DNA from: Croceibacterium selenioxidans
GTDB lineage: Bacteria; Pseudomonadota; Alphaproteobacteria; Sphingomonadales; Sphingomonadaceae
Length of the DNA: 64,000 nucleotides
Reading direction: 5' to 3'
NCBI RefSeq assembly: GCF_018599195.1
Contig: NZ_JAHFVK010000001.1
Span: 682,001 to 746,000 of the forward strand
In this document: positions 61,895 to 64,000 of the stretch, in pieces
Layout of the letters: each line of letters opens with the position of its first letter
Numbering within the stretch: the stretch's first letter is position 1
Made by a program: the position numbers and the translations under genes
The notes under the pieces: generated by a model
The model's input: only the letters and a program-made list of their open reading frames with translations
What the model was told of the DNA's origin: nothing
Databases searched by the model: none

Positions 61895-62393
61895 CTAAAG
61901 CTCGTACCGCGGGATGCGTTCAATCGCGTCCCGAATCGGGGCCACCGGAAATCCCCCGTACTGTCCTCCCTCATTTCCAGGGGCGTGGCCCTGTATGCGG
62001 TCAGCAACGTCCTTGGGGATACCAGCGCCACGAGCGGCGGTCTTGAAGGTGTGGCGCCAGCAATGGTTAGGCTGGGGGGCGGTTATGCCCAGAGCCAGGA
62101 CCCAATCACCGACACGCCTGCTTATCTGCTCGGGCGTTCTCCCGAACAGCGGCCCATCAGGCTTGCCCTTAACGAAGTCTAGGAAGCCGAGTTCGATTAG
62201 ATGCGATATGGATAGGCACCTGTCGAGCCTTGCGGTTCTTGATGGGGCCTGCGTCAGGGGTAAGCCGCAGCACATGGACGCCATCAACGGTCATCACATC
62301 CGCCTTACGTAGCTGGGCTGGTTCACCAACCCGCGTTCCCGTGTAGGCCATGAGCCACGGGAGCCACCGCCTGTCATCATCGGGATTAGCCAT
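61895..62393 (-). pseudogene. Tyrosine integrase, 5'-truncated and frameshifted
   Basis: Two frames read one catalytic domain. 62393-about 62205 gives RRWLPWLMAYTGTRVGEPAQL (first Arg) through KARQVPIHI, and from about 62200 the other frame gives SHLIELGFLDFVKGKPDGP and NHCWRHTFKTAARGAG (His-x-x-Arg) through GHAPGNEGGQYGG to RYEL. A single-base indel near 62200 joins them. The N-terminal DNA-binding half is missing. Adjacent to tRNA-Val and reading away from it, as expected for an integrase of the element. Confidence 0.85.
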
Positions 62394-62507
62394 GGCAGCC
62401 CTGAGGATGGTTAGAGCTTGGTGAGGTCATGGGTTCGGTCCTGCTCGCGAGTGTAACAAGCAGTCGTAAAAAACCCCAGCTTTTCTGCGTGGTTGGCAGA
62501 TTTCTGC

Positions 62508-62542
62508 CGACCGGATGGTGGGCGTAGGAAGGATTGAACTTC
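62508..62542 (-). repeat. attR: 3' end of tRNA-Val
   Basis: Right copy of the 35-bp direct repeat, here as part of the intact tRNA gene. See 59768-59802. Confidence 0.9.
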
Positions 62543-62590
62543 CGACCCCTGCGATGTCAACACAGTGCTCTACCACTGAGCTATACGCCC
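62516..62590 (-). tRNA. tRNA-Val (GAC anticodon)
   Basis: Reads GGGCGTA-TA-GCTC-AGTGGTA-GAGC, anticodon stem CTGTG/CGCAG with loop TTGACAT (anticodon GAC), variable GGGTC, T-arm GGAAG-TTCAATC-CTTCC, acceptor TACGCCC, then A and encoded CCA. All stems pair. Full cloverleaf, so functional. Its 3' end is the integration site of the element on its left. Confidence 0.96.
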
Positions 62591-62650
62591 GAACCCATCC
62601 GGTCGATCGGCAGGCGGGCCCTCTAGCGCCCGCACATCGTTATGACAAGG

Positions 62651-62710
62651 GTTCGTTTGGGGGTTCGTTTGGCGGTTCGTTTGGCGGTTCGTTTGCGGGC
62701 TCGTTCGGGG
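62651..62710 (+). repeat. Five 12-bp tandem repeats
   Basis: Units GTTCGTTTGGGG, GTTCGTTTGGCG (twice), GTTCGTTTGCGG and GCTCGTTCGGGG in direct array, between tRNA-Val and cpdR. Open in several frames but no gene is supported. Confidence 0.85.
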
Positions 62711-62748
62711 CCTGGTTCGCAGGGCTATTCCGACGCGAGCTCGCGTAG

Positions 62749-63135
62749 TCAGGGCCGAAAGGACGCTTCGGTCTTTTCGTCCTCGAAGATGCGTTCGACC
62801 TCGAGCACCAGATCCTTGAGGTGGAATGGCTTGGACAACATCTTCGCCTTCGGCGCCTCGCGGCTCGCGCGTAAGGTGACGGCAGCGAATCCGGTGATGA
62901 ACATCACACGAGTGCCCGGGCAGATTTCCGCGCAACGCTGCGCGAGTTCGATCCCGTCCATTTCCCGCATCACGATATCGGACAAGAGCAGATCGTATTG
63001 CTGGGATTCGAGCAGGGGGATCGCTTCCGTGCCGCGATCGACCGAATCGACCGAGTAGCCGGCCTGCTCAAGCGCTCGCGCCAGATACGTGCGCATCGCC
63101 TCGTCGTCTTCTGCCAGCAGGATGCGGATCATCAA
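62749..63135 (-). CDS. cpdR: CpdR single-domain response regulator
   Basis: 128 residues, only a receiver: IRILLAEDDEAMRTYLARAL, Asp53 in LLLSDIVMREMDGIELA, VMFITGFAAVTL (Thr switch) and KMLSKPFHLKDL with the conserved Lys. The FITGFAAV and KPFHL strings are typical of CpdR, which when unphosphorylated guides ClpXP to degrade CtrA and other proteins; CckA-ChpT phosphorylates it. Divergent from an N-formylglutamate amidohydrolase gene. Confidence 0.92.
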   Translation of the reverse strand: MMIRILLAEDDEAMRTYLARALEQAGYSVDSVDRGTEAIPLLESQQYDLLLSDIVMREMDGIELAQRCAEICPGTRVMFITGFAAVTLRASREAPKAKMLSKPFHLKDLVLEVERIFEDEKTEASFRP

Positions 63136-63270
63136 GGCCCCCTTGTCAGGTCTGTGCGTTGCGATCCCTTATCCGCGAGCCAATTAAGAATCTTCTAGAT
63201 TGTCGCGGCTGCCCAGCTTTGACACATATCGGAAACGCGGTCAGCTTAGAATTTTGCGGAGATGGGCCCA

Positions 63271-64000
63271 GTGGCACGAGAATCGCGCAATTTGCGCGGC
63301 GGAAGTATTCCGGGAACGGCCGCCCATCCGGCGTTTACCTTGACCCAGCGGACTGCGCCGCCCGTTCCGGTCCTCATCGCCGTGCCGCACGCGGGCCGAG
63401 TCTATCCGGCCGAATTCGCCGAGAACTTTCGCCATTCCTCCCAGGCCAGCTTGAGGCTGGAGGACCGCTTTGCCGACCTGGTGGCGGAAGCCGTCGCGCG
63501 AGAGACTGGCGCCTCGTTGCTGGTCGCTCACGCGCCCCGGGCGATGATCGACCTCAACCGCGCGCCCGACGATATCGACTGGGACATGGTCGAAGGCGAA
63601 GCGCCGGCGACTCGGGCGCGCCACGCTGCCGGGCGGCGGGCCCGCAGCGGGCTGGGCCTGGTGCCGCGCCGTCTTCCAGGGCTGGGCGAACTCTGGAAGC
63701 AACGTATGACCCGCGAGGATCTGGTCTCGCGGATCGAGCAAGTGCACCAGCCCTATCATGCGGCTTTGTCGCGCGGACTCGAAAGCCTGCGCGACCGGTG
63801 GGGAGCGGCGCTGCTGATCGATCTCCACTCGATGCCGCCGTTGGGCCCCAAACGGGGCTCTGACGCCGCCGTCGACTTCGTGATCGGCGACCGGTTCGGA
63901 GCTTCGGCCAGCAGCAGCCTTTCGGCAGCGGCGTTCGATCACCTCACTTCGATCGGCCGGCGCGCTGCCCACAACCGGCCATACGCTGGCGGATATGTGC
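63271..64000 (+). CDS. N-formylglutamate amidohydrolase (3' end beyond window)
   Basis: At least 243 residues, open at the edge. I use the GTG at 63271 with GGAG 9 bases upstream; ATG at 63262 is in frame but sits on the GGAG. PVPVLIAVPHAGRVYPAEF, LRLEDRFADLVAEAVARETG, APRAMIDLNRAPDDIDW and LLIDLHSMPPLGP are FGase signatures with the metal His and Glu. Family reaction: N-formyl-L-glutamate to glutamate plus formate at the end of histidine breakdown, though single copies next to cpdR may act on other formyl or acyl amides. Confidence 0.9.
   Translation, partial: MARESRNLRGGSIPGTAAHPAFTLTQRTAPPVPVLIAVPHAGRVYPAEFAENFRHSSQASLRLEDRFADLVAEAVARETGASLLVAHAPRAMIDLNRAPDDIDWDMVEGEAPATRARHAAGRRARSGLGLVPRRLPGLGELWKQRMTREDLVSRIEQVHQPYHAALSRGLESLRDRWGAALLIDLHSMPPLGPKRGSDAAVDFVIGDRFGASASSSLSAAAFDHLTSIGRRAAHNRPYAGGYV

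Larger units (their letters stand above)
59768..62542. mobile_element. Degenerate integrative element in tRNA-Val (GDSL of 2.7 kb)
   Basis: Bounded by exact 35-bp direct repeats, with the intact tRNA at the right end and a decayed tyrosine integrase next to it, transcribed away from the tRNA. Inside: two unknown frames, a methyltransferase, an SRAP-gene remnant and a small membrane protein. No mobilisation or phage structural gene. Looks like the residue of a larger island. Confidence 0.85.

Noticed and set aside
57462-62542. Lysis genes as cargo of the tRNA-Val element
   Set aside because: They lie outside the left 35-bp repeat and beyond the probable original tRNA terminator.

Overview
The window is high-GC chromosomal DNA of an alphaproteobacterium, most likely order Sphingomonadales (Erythrobacteraceae or Sphingomonadaceae). 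The evidence is the CckA and CpdR cell-cycle phosphorelay genes, an alphaproteobacterial SOS box (GTTC-N7-GTTC) ahead of recA, the dapA-smpB-DUF2062-cckA neighbourhood, tandem DUF4139 genes, DUF4169 and DUF2062 proteins, and dispersed repeats typical of the group (hairpins with the CCCTCCCGC stem, and TCGTCCTGAGCTTGTCGAAG). Most of it is core genome: argG, nadE, rlmN, greB, dapA, smpB, cckA, recA, alaS, icd and cpdR. There are no rRNA genes and no CRISPR array. One tRNA (Val-GAC) is present.

Layout. 1-902: an AT-rich DarTG toxin-antitoxin pair (DNA ADP-ribosylation), with darG cut by the left edge. 1197-3865: small and hypothetical genes, including an HTH-like protein whose two ends are made of inverted copies of a repeat, then a CHRD-like secreted protein and an RlpA-like protein. 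3866-4716: no confident gene. 4717-11963: argG, a PQQ-type sugar dehydrogenase, a divergent cyclopropane-fatty-acid-synthase paralogue, and an SDR / cytochrome b / molybdopterin oxidoreductase operon. 12211-16445: a metal-response locus (MerR regulator, glutaredoxin-MauE-like membrane fusion, Met/His-repeat outer-membrane protein, chromate transporter). 16476-29603: mostly minus-strand genes, including an NAD synthetase fused to an HTH domain, PhoX phosphatase, a canonical CFA synthase, RlmN and a beta-barrel porin. 29400-42394: greB cluster, lytic transglycosylase, dapA, smpB, cckA and two DUF4139 genes. 42541-54510: an MHYT-GGDEF-EAL protein, recA, alaS, a Kef-type antiporter and icd.

The accessory part is at the right. 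54558-57404 is a three-gene type III polyketide cluster (synthase, methyltransferase, flavoprotein). 57462-59708 is a compact phage-type lysis module (GH108 endolysin, two-TM holin-like protein, overlapping i-spanin/o-spanin pair) divergent from a CI/LexA-like self-cleaving repressor. The shared promoter region carries a strong -35/-10 pair overlaid by palindromic sites. No head, tail or packaging gene is present. Next to it, 59768-62542 is a degenerate 2.7-kb integrative element inserted in the 3' end of tRNA-Val, with an exact 35-bp duplication and a frameshifted integrase. The insertion has separated the tRNA from what looks like its original terminator, which is now only downstream of the repressor. 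The lysis module therefore lies outside this element, in the older flank.

The most noteworthy items are the stand-alone repressed lysis module, the DarTG pair, the HTH-NadE fusion with a palindrome at its own start, the MerR promoter with a 20-bp spacer driving an almost leaderless gene, and the polyketide cluster.
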